Shown here one piece after another: positions 25,601 to 33,833 of a stretch of 64,000 nt of DNA (the stretch's first letter is position 1; each line of letters opens with the position of its first letter). The position numbers were made by a program, and so were the translations under genes. The notes under the pieces were generated by a model. The model saw nothing but the letters and a program-made list of their open reading frames with translations, was not told the origin of the DNA and ran no database searches. The stretch comes from Maribacter zhoushanensis (lineage in GTDB: Bacteria; Bacteroidota; Bacteroidia; Flavobacteriales; Flavobacteriaceae), in the NCBI RefSeq assembly GCF_029350975.1, contig NZ_JARKMR010000007.1, positions 1 to 64,000 of the forward strand, read 5' to 3'.

Positions 25601-26128
25601 TCGATTTTCAAATTCTAAAAAGAACAAGTTTCTATTTTGAATCTCAGAATCTTCATTGATATAAATATGATCGTCCCAATTTTCTAAAAACCATTGAGAA
25701 TCTACCGTTATCAATACGGCGTTATCCCCTAAATCATTAGCTTTTATAGGTTCTGCATTATCAGGAAAGAACTTGGCTTTACTATTTTTCTGTATATAAT
25801 TTTCAATATCAGAAACACCTTTATAACCATTTGTCCATTCTTTATTACCAGATATAAAAATGACGTCATTACCTAGGTTAGACAGGAGTGACAATTGTTT
25901 GTTCAATGAATTCTCTACCTCCGTTTTAGGTACTGCGTTTCCTACTATCAAAACTGTAGGTTTTTTTACTAATTGCGATACTTTTGAAATCTCAGAAAGA
26001 ACCTGGGTATCTGTAGTATCATAGGTATTAGCAGTAACAAAAATAGACCGTTCTATTTCTTGAGAAAAAACGTTACTTGTAGTTAATACTAATGAGAATG
26101 TTAGAAGTAAATAGGAGAACTTTTTCAT
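22622..26128 (-). CDS. Phosphoesterase-like / kinase-like / outer-membrane barrel fusion protein
   Basis: A 1168-residue exported protein; I use the ATG at 26128 because it gives a typical signal peptide (MKKFSYLLLTFSLVLTTSNV, ending VFSQ), although the frame is open further up into the regulator gene. Residues 30-320 resemble a calcineurin-type phosphoesterase (TVLIVGNAVPK, VIFISGNKEW, VALYHPIKT) with incomplete metal motifs. Around 540-590, MLLGDWDRHEDQWRWA followed by PIPRDRDQAF recalls the catalytic loop and metal-binding Asp of HipA/CotH/FAM20-type kinases. The last 350 residues form an Omp85/D15-like barrel (GGIGSLRGFRNERFTG; final residue Phe). Function unknown. It lies between the Crp/Fnr gene (40 bp gap) and the Rieske-GltS gene. 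Confidence 0.85.
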   Translation of the reverse strand: MKKFSYLLLTFSLVLTTSNVFSQEIERSIFVTANTYDTTDTQVLSEISKVSQLVKKPTVLIVGNAVPKTEVENSLNKQLSLLSNLGNDVIFISGNKEWTNGYKGVSDIENYIQKNSKAKFFPDNAEPIKANDLGDNAVLITVDSQWFLENWDDHIYINEDSEIQNRNLFFLEFENRIKKAQGKIVFVALYHPIKTNSRQGFLSNVGGFSTKEFQNKQYRTLRNRLKTMATGADNVIFLSGQGENLQYINGSVPQIISGAAGKIEAVKDGASDDFSIAKKGYVRLDITVSGGVKAYYYALENGSFNEVFETTVLKSETEGLEVYNFKKNLGATKSAAIYTKEAATKSGFYKALWGEHYRELYGKEVTAPVVLLDTLMGGLTPLKRGGGQQSKSLRLEDNEGKQYVMRALKKSTIKFLQANAFQETYIGDVLDGTTVDKFLADFYTTSNPYTPFVVGGLSNAVGVNHTNPILYYIPKQEMLGVYNDEFGDELYMIEEHVGDTQIEAESFGKPLKILSTADVLQEINRSGKSVVDESSYIRARIFDMLLGDWDRHEDQWRWALYKNEDGTEYCSPIPRDRDQAFSKYDGTLISFLTRVIPGLRKMQTYDEDLRSVKWFASSPYHLDLTFIHASGWEEWEKQTNYIQDQLTDADIDNAFEAIPDEIKGPGIEDIKQKLKGRRENLKKITKAYYLYLNKFQVVTGTQKADDFTITRLPDGKTTVKIDRKDLGLLNHTFSNDITKEIWLFGLDGKDTFTVEGEGDHPIKIKIVGGKKNDTYDFKNIRKVKLYDYKDKENTVVNKRSKKWLVNDYKLNNYDHKKVKYNFNQLLPIIAFNPDDGVKLGLISNHTSYSLQRNPFTYKHSINAAYYTSTSGFDLSYSGEFSNIFHNWNFGLEGLYTSPSFSENFFGFGNETLYDADEVDLDFNRIRISKFKAAVSLQWEGINGGSFYFKPLIESFEVDNTEGRFLAQLPQTNTIFDRQTYAGVETAYNFKNKNSAAFPTLGLDAGLTIGYKTNIDNTEADNSFAYIQPQLIIDHKLTKSGSIVFATKIAGEALIGDDFEFYHAATIGGIGSLRGFRNERFTGKQSFYQNTDLRFPLGGLRTSLVPFRFGVTGSFDYGRVWLEDDTSNKWHNSVGASAWLIGAEAFTANLGYFNSVDGGRVVFTLGFSF

Positions 26129-26168
26129 TGTAGTTGGTTTCTTTGCACTTGTGTTTAAATAGTTATAT

Positions 26169-26828
26169 CTATTTTTTTGAATACGATATAAATTTTGAAT
26201 CATAGTCAATGACATTATCTTTTCGCATTATACTCAATACATTATTTACAGTTTGCCTAGAGGTATTGGTCAAGTTGGCAATGTCTTTATGAGAGAGTAA
26301 GTTTTTTGCCACTACCCTATCATTTTCTATTTCACCAAACTCTTCTATATAAGCTTTAATAAATTCAGTAATTCTCGTTTTACTGTCCTTATATAATAGG
26401 TCTTGCAGTCTTGTTTCCAACTTTCTAATACGTAGACCATATATTTTTAAAAGGCCATTTTTTAAAGACTTATACTCTTCCATTAACCCTTCCATCATAT
26501 CAGATTCTATATAACAAATTACTACGTCTTCTAGAGCAATGGCTACTTCTTTAGACGAATTATCTTTATCATAAATAGAAAGTTCCCCAAAAATATTTCC
26601 CTTTTTCACGACATACTTTACAATGTCATTATCAGAGTCCAATATTTTAACAGATCCATTTTTTAAAAAAAAGATGCATTTTTTATCCCTTTGACCTATG
26701 TCAATAATGTTACCTTTATCTACATGATCCATCTCCAATAAATTGCAGAGTTTCATCATAGAGGGCATCCCTAATTTTTTAAAAAGACTAAAGCCTTCTA
26801 AGAACCAATATTTTGTAATTGCTTTCAA
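26169..26828 (-). CDS. Crp/Fnr-family transcriptional regulator
   Basis: A 219-residue cytosolic regulator: cyclic-nucleotide-type effector domain (about 20-125, with IFGELSIYDKDNS in the place of the phosphate-binding cassette), a dimerisation helix (about 125-155) and a winged helix with LSHKDIANLTNTSRQTVNNV at about 175-195. The usual R-S residues that contact cAMP are absent, and no four-cysteine Fnr cluster is present, so the signal is unknown. It is the first gene of the minus-strand array that ends at 15717, and a 40-bp gap separates it from the next gene. I infer that it controls the array, perhaps in response to redox or envelope state. Confidence 0.88.
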   Translation of the reverse strand: MKAITKYWFLEGFSLFKKLGMPSMMKLCNLLEMDHVDKGNIIDIGQRDKKCIFFLKNGSVKILDSDNDIVKYVVKKGNIFGELSIYDKDNSSKEVAIALEDVVICYIESDMMEGLMEEYKSLKNGLLKIYGLRIRKLETRLQDLLYKDSKTRITEFIKAYIEEFGEIENDRVVAKNLLSHKDIANLTNTSRQTVNNVLSIMRKDNVIDYDSKFISYSKK

Positions 26829-27152
26829 TATTTCATTTTAACAAAAACCAATATTACTGATTATCAATAGTATGCAGAAGCTATTAATTCAACAGAGTTA
26901 CTTTACACGACAGTTGACTAAATTTTAAAAGCTATAGTTGCTAAAATTGCCTTGATAAATAGATTTTCTTAATCTTTTTAACATTGGTTGGTTTTAAATT
27001 AAGTCGTAGTAAAATGAAAATCTTTCATAATTCTTTTAACAATTGCCAATAAAGAACTTTCTCGTTCCAAAAAACCTGTACCTATAATTGTATATAAAAG
27101 GCGTAATTTGCACCCCCAATTAATGAATTTTTACAATTACAATTTTATAAAT
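26829..27152. other. Divergent intergenic region between the regulator and deaminase genes
   Basis: About 320 bp, A+T-rich. It must hold promoters in both directions. I found no exact TAnnTTTG element, no strong dyad and no RNA gene. Confidence 0.4.
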
Positions 27153-27629
27153 ATGATGAAAGATCACGCGTTTTTTATGAGAAGAGCCATTGAAATGGCA
27201 GCAAAGGGAATGAACTCGAACGCAGGAGGACCATTTGGTGCCGTTGTTGTCAAAGACGGAGAAATTATTGCCGAAGGTCATAACAAGGTAACTTCAACCA
27301 ACGACCCAACTGCACATGCAGAAATGGTAGTTATTAGAGATGCCTGTAAAAAACTGAATACGTTTCAGTTAACAGATTGTATTATTTATACTTCTTGCGA
27401 GCCATGCCCTATGTGCTTTGGTGCCATATATTGGGCTAGACCAAAAGCTGTATACTATGGTTGTGATAAAGCTGATGCAAAAGCTATAGATTTTGATGAC
27501 CAATTTATTTATGATGAACTTGAAGTAGGCATGGACGAGAGACAAATTCACTTTAAACAAATGCTACAAGAAGAAGCTGTAGAGGTGTTTAATAACTGGG
27601 CTTCTAAACATGATAAGACGAAGTATTAA
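27153..27629 (+). CDS. Nucleoside/guanine deaminase (CDA fold)
   Basis: A 158-residue zinc-dependent deaminase of the cytidine deaminase-like fold. The zinc site is complete: H-A-E in DPTAHAEMVVIRDAC and the two cysteines in SCEPCPMCFGAIYWAR. The sequence DQFIYDEL near the C-terminus and IYWAR fit the bacterial guanine deaminase subgroup better than TadA, so guanine to xanthine plus ammonia is the likeliest reaction; TadA-like tRNA editing is the alternative. I take the ATG at 27153, right before KDHAFFMRRAIEMA; the frame is open back to 27108 but that part (YNYNF) looks untranslated. It is monocistronic and divergent from the regulator. Confidence 0.9.
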   Translation: MMKDHAFFMRRAIEMAAKGMNSNAGGPFGAVVVKDGEIIAEGHNKVTSTNDPTAHAEMVVIRDACKKLNTFQLTDCIIYTSCEPCPMCFGAIYWARPKAVYYGCDKADAKAIDFDDQFIYDELEVGMDERQIHFKQMLQEEAVEVFNNWASKHDKTKY

Positions 27630-27725
27630 ATAAAGAATGCAAACCATTGTTCACCGTATATTTTACCTTTCTATTTTAGAAATGAAATATAAGTTATGTT
27701 TGAATATTCTATAAAAACCAATTAA

Positions 27726-29222
27726 CTACTTAACTTTTATATCAGAATACAACAAATTCCAACCTGTTGAAGGTTCCCATATAGAATTAGTATTTAATTT
27801 ACCGGCTAATCGAATTGAATATTCTGGACGATTATATATGGTTGGTTCTGGATCTGGTAAATTTAAATATAATTCATAGTTTCCTTTAGGTAAGGTTTCT
27901 GGCCAAAGTATATTTAATTTAATATCTTGTAATTCATCTGTAAACCAATATCTAGGGTCACTATCAATTTTAGTTTTAAATGTTTTTTGATTTTCTTTAT
28001 TTCTAAGAATTAGTTCTACAAATCTGTAATTATAGGTTGATGCATAACCTTCATTAACAATATCCAATTCGATATTAATCATTTCACCGTTATATACTTC
28101 TTTAGGAAACACTCCTCTTTTAATTACAAATCTATATCCTAAATTTCTTTTTATTTCATCGATACATTTATTTGTCCAATCTCCATTTACCGCTCCAGAC
28201 CATGCTGTATTTAAAAAAGAAGTATGAAAGCGTTTTAAATAAGTTTGAGCACCTCCACCTTCAGCATCACAATCGTTATATGGGCTATACACATCTTCGC
28301 CATTATCTCCTCCTGGACACGTTTCGCCTCCAAAAACAAGAAATTTAGTTTCTTTAGCCACATATTTTTTCAAGTTTAATGTATCACTTACCGCTGGCCA
28401 TTCATGAAAGGAATTGTAGGTCCAATAATCATCATAATTTGCTAAAATACAATCATTATGATGCGCAAGCCTTGCTATTTTACTGCCGTTAAAAGCATTA
28501 TCTATGGTTAACGGGTTAGTCTTTTCCGGATGTGCTTTTACGCCATCCATTGCTCGTAATTTATAATACGGCGCACGTACTTGAACCATTCTAGATACCG
28601 GGACAACTTCTAATAGTTTATCTATAACCTCATTACGGTCTAACCAATTTTGATCAGTTACGGGACCATGTTCTAAATCTCCAAAAAAATCAGAATAAAA
28701 TTGCTCTCCCCATGGACCTATCAATCCCATTTGAACTACAGAAATAACATCTTTATTCTTCTCTAAAATAGATTTTAATTGATTTAAATGTTCTAAAATA
28801 ATATTTTTAGGTGCATCTTTAAAAGGAGGCTCACAACAAGAATTGCTATAAGAAAAGCGCAAAACTAGTTTGTTACCTACCTTACGTATTATGTCCATAT
28901 CTTTTTGAATTGCAATTAACATTTCATGAGATATGGGTTTGTCTTTAAAAAGATCTAATTGATAAGACCTATAGGTAAGTGAACTCCCTACAGAAAAACC
29001 ACCAGCTGCCGGGTTAGGATTTCTCAAATTAAATAAAATTTGTTCTTCTAACGGCTCATAATTACTCGCTGAAGTTCCAAAAGGTCTATAAAAACCTCTC
29101 TCCGGATTTATAAATTCATCATTATCAGTTTCATAAAACACTTCAACTAAAGCTGGCTCCCTGTCTATACAAGAAAAACAGCTTAGAACAAGAATATACA
29201 GATAAATGATTTGTTTTTTCAT
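27726..29222 (-). CDS. DUF4874/DUF4832 lipoprotein
   Basis: A 498-residue exported lipoprotein: signal peptide with a lipobox ending in Cys (LVLSCFSC, Cys 18), then the DUF4874 region (NPERGFYRPF, TYRSYQLDLF, LRFSYSNSC, GLIGPWGEQFYSD) and the C-terminal DUF4832 region (GVFPKEVYNGE, LYLNLPDPEP). The front half has the look of a glycoside-hydrolase-type TIM barrel, with GxxGxWGE giving a candidate acid residue; a carbohydrate role is inference. The next gene upstream on the same strand is an HGSNAT-like membrane protein, 140 bp away, so the two may form a sugar-related pair. Several cysteines in the mature part could form disulfides. Confidence 0.85.
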   Translation of the reverse strand: MKKQIIYLYILVLSCFSCIDREPALVEVFYETDNDEFINPERGFYRPFGTSASNYEPLEEQILFNLRNPNPAAGGFSVGSSLTYRSYQLDLFKDKPISHEMLIAIQKDMDIIRKVGNKLVLRFSYSNSCCEPPFKDAPKNIILEHLNQLKSILEKNKDVISVVQMGLIGPWGEQFYSDFFGDLEHGPVTDQNWLDRNEVIDKLLEVVPVSRMVQVRAPYYKLRAMDGVKAHPEKTNPLTIDNAFNGSKIARLAHHNDCILANYDDYWTYNSFHEWPAVSDTLNLKKYVAKETKFLVFGGETCPGGDNGEDVYSPYNDCDAEGGGAQTYLKRFHTSFLNTAWSGAVNGDWTNKCIDEIKRNLGYRFVIKRGVFPKEVYNGEMINIELDIVNEGYASTYNYRFVELILRNKENQKTFKTKIDSDPRYWFTDELQDIKLNILWPETLPKGNYELYLNLPDPEPTIYNRPEYSIRLAGKLNTNSIWEPSTGWNLLYSDIKVK

Positions 29223-29362
29223 ATTTAGGAAGAATGTTATGATTTTTAAAGTGTTAAGTGCATGTAAAATTTTTAAGTAATCTTTTTTTAAAACTCATTT
29301 ATATTATGAAATCGATATAAAAAATAAACTGTTTATACAAAGGACAACTATTTATGAAGGAT

Positions 29363-30460
29363 CTAAATTTTTATATATGTTTTATTCTTATTCATGTACC
29401 ACAGTAATGCGTAGAGAATTAGAAAACCTCCAGTAACTATAATGGTTTCATAAAACGGTCCTGTATATTGTTTTAAGCCAAATAACAACTGATCAGCAAT
29501 GGTAGCAAAATTTATTACATGAGAAAGTACATAAGCTGTAATAGCGTTTATGCCTATTATTTTTAGAGGTTTGCCCCATTTTATATAACCTTTAATATCA
29601 ATAACCCAGTAAAAAATAGCAAGGAGCAAAAAACAAATACCTGAAGAAGTCAGAACAAAAGAACTATTCCATAATTTCTTTACAATTGGGTGCCAAAAAT
29701 TTAAAACTAACCCCAAAATAATCCCTAAAACACCAATTAAAACAAGGCTGTATGCTACTTTCTTTCTTGGTAATTGAGATTTTAATAATTCTCCTGCAAA
29801 TACACCAGATAAGGTAGTAGCAATAAAACCTAATCCACTTAACAACCAAGTAGATTGGTAGCCATCATCAAACCTACCAAAAAATAACCTATCTATATAA
29901 ATAGCAATGTTTTTATCAGGTAACAACTCACTGTTTCCTGCTCCTGGTATATGTGAAAACTCTAATATAAGTGTGTAGAGAATAAGACAAATTGCAAAAA
30001 TAAAATATCTCCCGTCTTTATTTAAATGCATATAAGCAATACATGTAAACAAATAACCAACGGCTATTGCTTGTAGCGTATTACTATAAATTTTAAAATT
30101 TTCTAAATTTAAATGTAATAGGTTTCCTTGTACTACCCACCCTAAAATAAATAATATTATAAAGCGCTTAATAAAATGTTTATATAGTGAAGAGGTGTTA
30201 CCCGTTTCTTGAACTCGCCTTTCTAAAGAAAAAGGAATAACCACACCAACCAAGAATAAAAAAAGCGGCATTACGATATCATACAAACGAAAACCAAACC
30301 ATTCTGGATGATTAAATTGTGTAGCTAAAACCTCTGTAAACTTATTTTGTGAACCTTCGTGTAACTCTATAAAAAAACGATCTGCAAATATTATCATTAA
30401 CATATCAAAGCCTCTCAATACATCAATAGATAATAACCTGTTATTTTTAACTTTAGTCAT
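29363..30460 (-). CDS. HGSNAT/NagX-like (DUF5009) multi-pass membrane protein
   Basis: A 365-residue inner-membrane protein with about 10 membrane segments. The N-terminus RLLSIDVLRGFDMLMIIFAD and the following PLFLFLVGVVIPFSLERR are typical of the heparan-alpha-glucosaminide N-acetyltransferase-like family, and INAITAYVLSHVINF near the end also fits. Relatives move an acetyl group across the membrane onto sugars, or have unknown roles. The usual catalytic His of HGSNAT is not obvious from reading, so activity is open. It is followed on the same strand, after 140 bp, by the DUF4832 lipoprotein gene. Its own upstream flank holds only a decayed gene. Confidence 0.85.
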   Translation of the reverse strand: MTKVKNNRLLSIDVLRGFDMLMIIFADRFFIELHEGSQNKFTEVLATQFNHPEWFGFRLYDIVMPLFLFLVGVVIPFSLERRVQETGNTSSLYKHFIKRFIILFILGWVVQGNLLHLNLENFKIYSNTLQAIAVGYLFTCIAYMHLNKDGRYFIFAICLILYTLILEFSHIPGAGNSELLPDKNIAIYIDRLFFGRFDDGYQSTWLLSGLGFIATTLSGVFAGELLKSQLPRKKVAYSLVLIGVLGIILGLVLNFWHPIVKKLWNSSFVLTSSGICFLLLAIFYWVIDIKGYIKWGKPLKIIGINAITAYVLSHVINFATIADQLLFGLKQYTGPFYETIIVTGGFLILYALLWYMNKNKTYIKI

Positions 30461-30773
30461 AATTCTAATCTATAAATTTAATAATCAGGGTTTTATATTC
30501 ATGTAAGTAGTGAACTATTTAATAAGTAAATTCAAACCAATTATAAGACTTTCTTTTAACCCATGCACAACAAGAAAAGAATTTAACATATAAGATAACT
30601 TGGAGCATAAACACTGCTGCTATTGGCGGTAAATTAAAGATAATTGTAAAACAGAATTCTTTTGGTTTATCATAATTGACCTACTCGGAATGTCCAAGTA
30701 TAGGTGCCGTATCTAAACCTTATAAGTATATTTGAAAATCTTAATCTTTTTGAAAAACAGGACAGTCAGTAAA

Positions 30774-31460
30774 TCACCTCTTTAAAAGATTATAAAACGC
30801 GATGGTATAGAATATGTTTTTGGCTTTGTATTCATATCGCAAGCCTGGTATTATTAAAAACATATTTGCTGTTTGTGCATATTCATTGCTATTAACTAAA
30901 AGGTCATTTTGCATATTTTCGGTAAAACCATCTAACACTGCGACAATCTTAATTCTAAATTTTTATGATAAAGAATCTTGTAAAATAGTCTTTGGTACAC
31001 CTATTTTGTATGACTACTTAGGGTAAAATTCCAACAACTAAAGGGTTTGGATAAATAATACGTCTATTTTAAGGTACTACTACTTTCCCTCCTATCTTTT
31101 ATCTAACAATATAATCTGCAAATACAGCATCTTCCACCGAAAGTTTTCTAAGCAAATTAGAACAATAGCCAACCGAAGAACGAGCACCAAAATATCAATC
31201 ACTTTTTAGCTTATAAGTTTAACCAAAATAATATCTAACAAATGGAAATTCTCAATAGCTTCCGCATCAAAAATAGTAATGGTTTCGCCATAGGAAAGTT
31301 TATTAAAAACCGAGTACGAATATAACCAACATCAGAACTACCTTTACGAAGGCGTGTGTAATCCATTTTTGCTAAATCTGACAGTTGTGCAGTACAGTTA
31401 AACATACTTATTAGAAATACTATAAAGATTTTGATTAAACTGGTTTGTTTAATTCTAATA
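30774..31460 (-). pseudogene. Decayed DUF6268-like outer-membrane protein gene
   Basis: Translating the minus strand in all frames recovers one protein in pieces. The first piece is a signal peptide (LIKIFIVFLISMFNCTAQ) joined to LSDLAKMDYTRLRKGSSDVG and IRTRFLINF. A second frame gives YGETITIFDAEAIENFHLLD, a third gives GARSSVGYCSNLLRKLSVED, and a fourth (about 30774-30965) gives IVAVLDGFTENMQNDLLVNS and LIIPGLRYEYKAKN up to a TGA. The order and wording (AQLSDLA, FDAEAIENFH, G-x-R-SS-x-G) fit DUF6268 outer-membrane proteins as I remember them. At least three frameshifts or stops separate the pieces, so the gene is dead. The plus-strand frame at 30814-31026 is its shadow. Confidence 0.6.
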
Positions 31461-31568
31461 GAAATGAGGGCTATAATTTTAAAACAGAATTAATATTGTC
31501 AGGTTTATTTTATTTTACGTCCATTAAAGTAGATGTACACAAAGACAAAATATAAAATTTATATATCC

Positions 31569-32375
31569 ATGAAAAACATAATAATTTTAGGCACCGTTAC
31601 TTTATTTATGAGTGCATTTTTTATACTCAACAACCAATTTGGTCTTATTTCTATGGCTGGATTAAATGGAAAAGGCCTACCCACAAAACAAGTAAATGGA
31701 AATTTATCTTCTATATCATTTAATTCTACAGCAAAAATTGATCATACCGAATGGAACACTCTTTTACAGAAACATGTAGCCGATAATGGCAATGTAGATT
31801 ATAAGGGCTTTTTACAAGACAAAAGTAAATTAGACAACTATTTAAATAGCTTATCAAAACAAGTGCCTACAGATGGTTGGTCTGTTCAAGAACAATTGGC
31901 CTATTATATTAATTTATATAATGCACATACGATAGCTTTAATTTTAAGAAATTACCCAACTAAGAGCATTAAAGATATTGACAAACCTTGGGCTACGGAT
32001 TTTATTAAAATTGGAGATAAAGAATTGTCTTTAGGTGTATTAGAACATAGTATTTTAAGAAAAATGAATGAGCCTCGTATTCATTTCGCCATCAATTGCG
32101 CATCAACCTCATGTCCAAAACTTATTAATGAAGCATATAATCCAGAAAAATTAGAAGCACAATTAGAAAAAGCTACTTTAGGTTTTATTAATTCAAACAA
32201 CAATACTATTAATCAAGAAAATTTAGAATTATCTAGAATTTTTAAATGGTACAAGGGAGATTTTAAAAATGGTAAACTTGTGGAGTTTATTAATCCTTAT
32301 ACAGAATTGGAAATAGCTGCAAAAGCTAAAATTAAATATAAAGAATATGATTGGAGTCTTAATGAAAAGAAATAA
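31569..32375 (+). CDS. DUF547 domain protein, membrane-anchored or exported
   Basis: A 268-residue protein. I use the ATG at 31569 since it places a hydrophobic export or anchor segment at the N-terminus (MKNIIILGTVTLFMSAFFIL); the frame is open 12 codons further up. The body carries the DUF547 core: WNTLLQKHVADNGNVDY, EQLAYYINLYNAHTI, and RIHFAINCASTSCPKL with two conserved cysteines, ending in ELSRIFKWYKGDF. DUF547 proteins are common in marine bacteria; their function is unknown, and the fold has been likened to thiol-peptidase-like enzymes, so the Cys/His pair may be catalytic (inference). It is a single gene followed by a strong terminator. Confidence 0.88.
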   Translation: MKNIIILGTVTLFMSAFFILNNQFGLISMAGLNGKGLPTKQVNGNLSSISFNSTAKIDHTEWNTLLQKHVADNGNVDYKGFLQDKSKLDNYLNSLSKQVPTDGWSVQEQLAYYINLYNAHTIALILRNYPTKSIKDIDKPWATDFIKIGDKELSLGVLEHSILRKMNEPRIHFAINCASTSCPKLINEAYNPEKLEAQLEKATLGFINSNNNTINQENLELSRIFKWYKGDFKNGKLVEFINPYTELEIAAKAKIKYKEYDWSLNEKK

Positions 32376-32418
32376 AGCCTCTTTATTTGACTTTTACCCA
32401 TGCTTAATATAAATTAAG

Positions 32419-32453
32419 AAACCAAGTCAACTTTAACATTGACTTGGTTTTTT
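32419..32453 (+). terminator. Rho-independent terminator after the DUF547 gene
   Basis: Perfect 12-bp arms AAACCAAGTCAA (32419-32430) and TTGACTTGGTTT (32439-32450), an 8-base loop, then more T. Because the arms begin with A and end with T it could also serve the convergent tesB gene. Confidence 0.85.
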
Positions 32454-32501
32454 AGTTCTAAAAAATACTGATAGTTATATCTGGGATAGCAAATGAATCT
32501 A

Positions 32502-33362
32502 CTAAATACTTTGTCGCATTAAACCTTCTTGCGCAACTGAGGCTACCAAAACACCTTTTCTGTCGTATACGCTACCTCTAGCAAAACCTCTAGAGTTAGA
32601 TGCACTTGGGCTATCCATACTATATAACAACCATTTTGTAATATCAAAGTCTCTGTGAAACCAAATAGCGTGATCTAAACTCGCGTAAAAAGTTTCTCCT
32701 TTATTCAATTCCTCTCGGTGTGGCAAGGTTGCTGTTGTTAGTAAGTTATAATCAGATGCGTAGGCTAATAATTGTTGTTGCATTGGCAAACTAATTTCAG
32801 ACCTATCCGAAGTTTTTAACCAAGTATTAAAAAAAGGAGATCCATTCTCTACCAACTGTGTGGTAAATTTTTCTACCGGCTTAAAATCAAACACCTTAGG
32901 TTGTATTGCTTTAAGTCTTTTATATGCAGTAGGATGCAGTTCTTTTATCTCTTCTACCTGTTCTAAGCTGGTGGTCAATTTTTCTGGTGGAATTAAATTA
33001 GGCATTGGAAACTGATGGTTGACCCCATCTGTTTTTACCTGAAAAGAAGCCGCCATATTAAAAATAGCCACTCCATTTTGTTTCGCCACAACTCTTCTGG
33101 TAGTAAAACTACCTCCGTTTCTAATAGTGTCCACTTCATAACGAATAGGATATCTTAAGTCTCCTCCTAAAATAAAATAACCATGTAATGAATGTGCAAT
33201 GCGATCTTCTGGTACTGTTTGATATGCGGCATGTAATGATTGCGCCAGTACTTGACCTCCAAATACCCTTCCCCAGGGTGCTTGGTAGTTTTCACCTTCA
33301 AATATTGTATCGCCTATTTTATTTAGAGTTATCAACTCTATTAATTCCTTAATTGTCTGCAT
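32502..33362 (-). CDS. tesB: Acyl-CoA thioesterase II
   Basis: Hydrolyses acyl-CoA to free fatty acid and CoA in the cytosol. The 286-residue protein has the double hot-dog arrangement: first half with APWGRVFGGQVLAQSLHAA, HSLHGYFILGGD and GGSFTTRRVVAKQNG; second half with LDHAIWFHRDFDITKWLLY and RGFARGSVYDRKGVLVASV, the conserved TesB end. Expected catalytic residues (Asp in LDHAIWFH, plus Thr/Gln) are in place. The start is the ATG at 33362, giving MQTIKELIEL; the frame extends 16 codons upstream without family support. It lies head-to-head with the thiolase gene and beside the large acyl-CoA region, consistent with fatty-acid turnover. Confidence 0.93.
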   Translation of the reverse strand: MQTIKELIELITLNKIGDTIFEGENYQAPWGRVFGGQVLAQSLHAAYQTVPEDRIAHSLHGYFILGGDLRYPIRYEVDTIRNGGSFTTRRVVAKQNGVAIFNMAASFQVKTDGVNHQFPMPNLIPPEKLTTSLEQVEEIKELHPTAYKRLKAIQPKVFDFKPVEKFTTQLVENGSPFFNTWLKTSDRSEISLPMQQQLLAYASDYNLLTTATLPHREELNKGETFYASLDHAIWFHRDFDITKWLLYSMDSPSASNSRGFARGSVYDRKGVLVASVAQEGLMRQSI

Positions 33363-33833
33363 GTATAATAACTGATTGTAAGTGGAACAATTTAGGTATA
33401 AAAAAAACAAAAGTTCATGGTTAAACCTATTCCCTTTTAAAAATAATATAGAAGAACCTGACTTTACTTTTTTAAACTCATTGCATGCTTCGCCAAGTTT
33501 ATGTCATAAAAACTTTACGCTCTATACATTTAAAAACACCAAAATATTTAAAATAGCAAGTAGTTCAATTGAACGATAACTTATGAATTAACACGATTTC
33601 ATTAAACTATTATATTAAATCAACGATATAATGTTAAAATATTGATTAATTATCAATGTTTATCTACCATTGCCATTAATAAGTCTAGACTACTTTTAAA
33701 AAAATCTGCAAGCGAATATTCTTTAATGACTTGTAAAATCATTGAAGGCATATTCAATTAATCTCTAATAAATAGCTTAAAGATTTTGGTCTCAGCACTA
33801 TTTATAAACATGTAAAAAACTTAAAACCAAAAA
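33363..33833. other. Divergent intergenic region between tesB and the thiolase gene
   Basis: About 470 bp, strongly A+T-rich, with no credible gene on either strand. ATTAAACTA at 33601-33609 is a half-match to the 16-bp palindrome found at 35379 and 39199 but lacks the second arm. Confidence 0.4.

Noticed and set aside
30814..31026. A 70-codon plus-strand open frame in the intergenic region
   Set aside because: It is antisense to a protein-like remnant on the minus strand and has no recognisable features of its own.
31434..31449. ATTAAACTGGTTTGTT as a third copy of the candidate operator
   Set aside because: The second arm is broken and it lies within the signal-peptide part of the decayed DUF6268-like gene.
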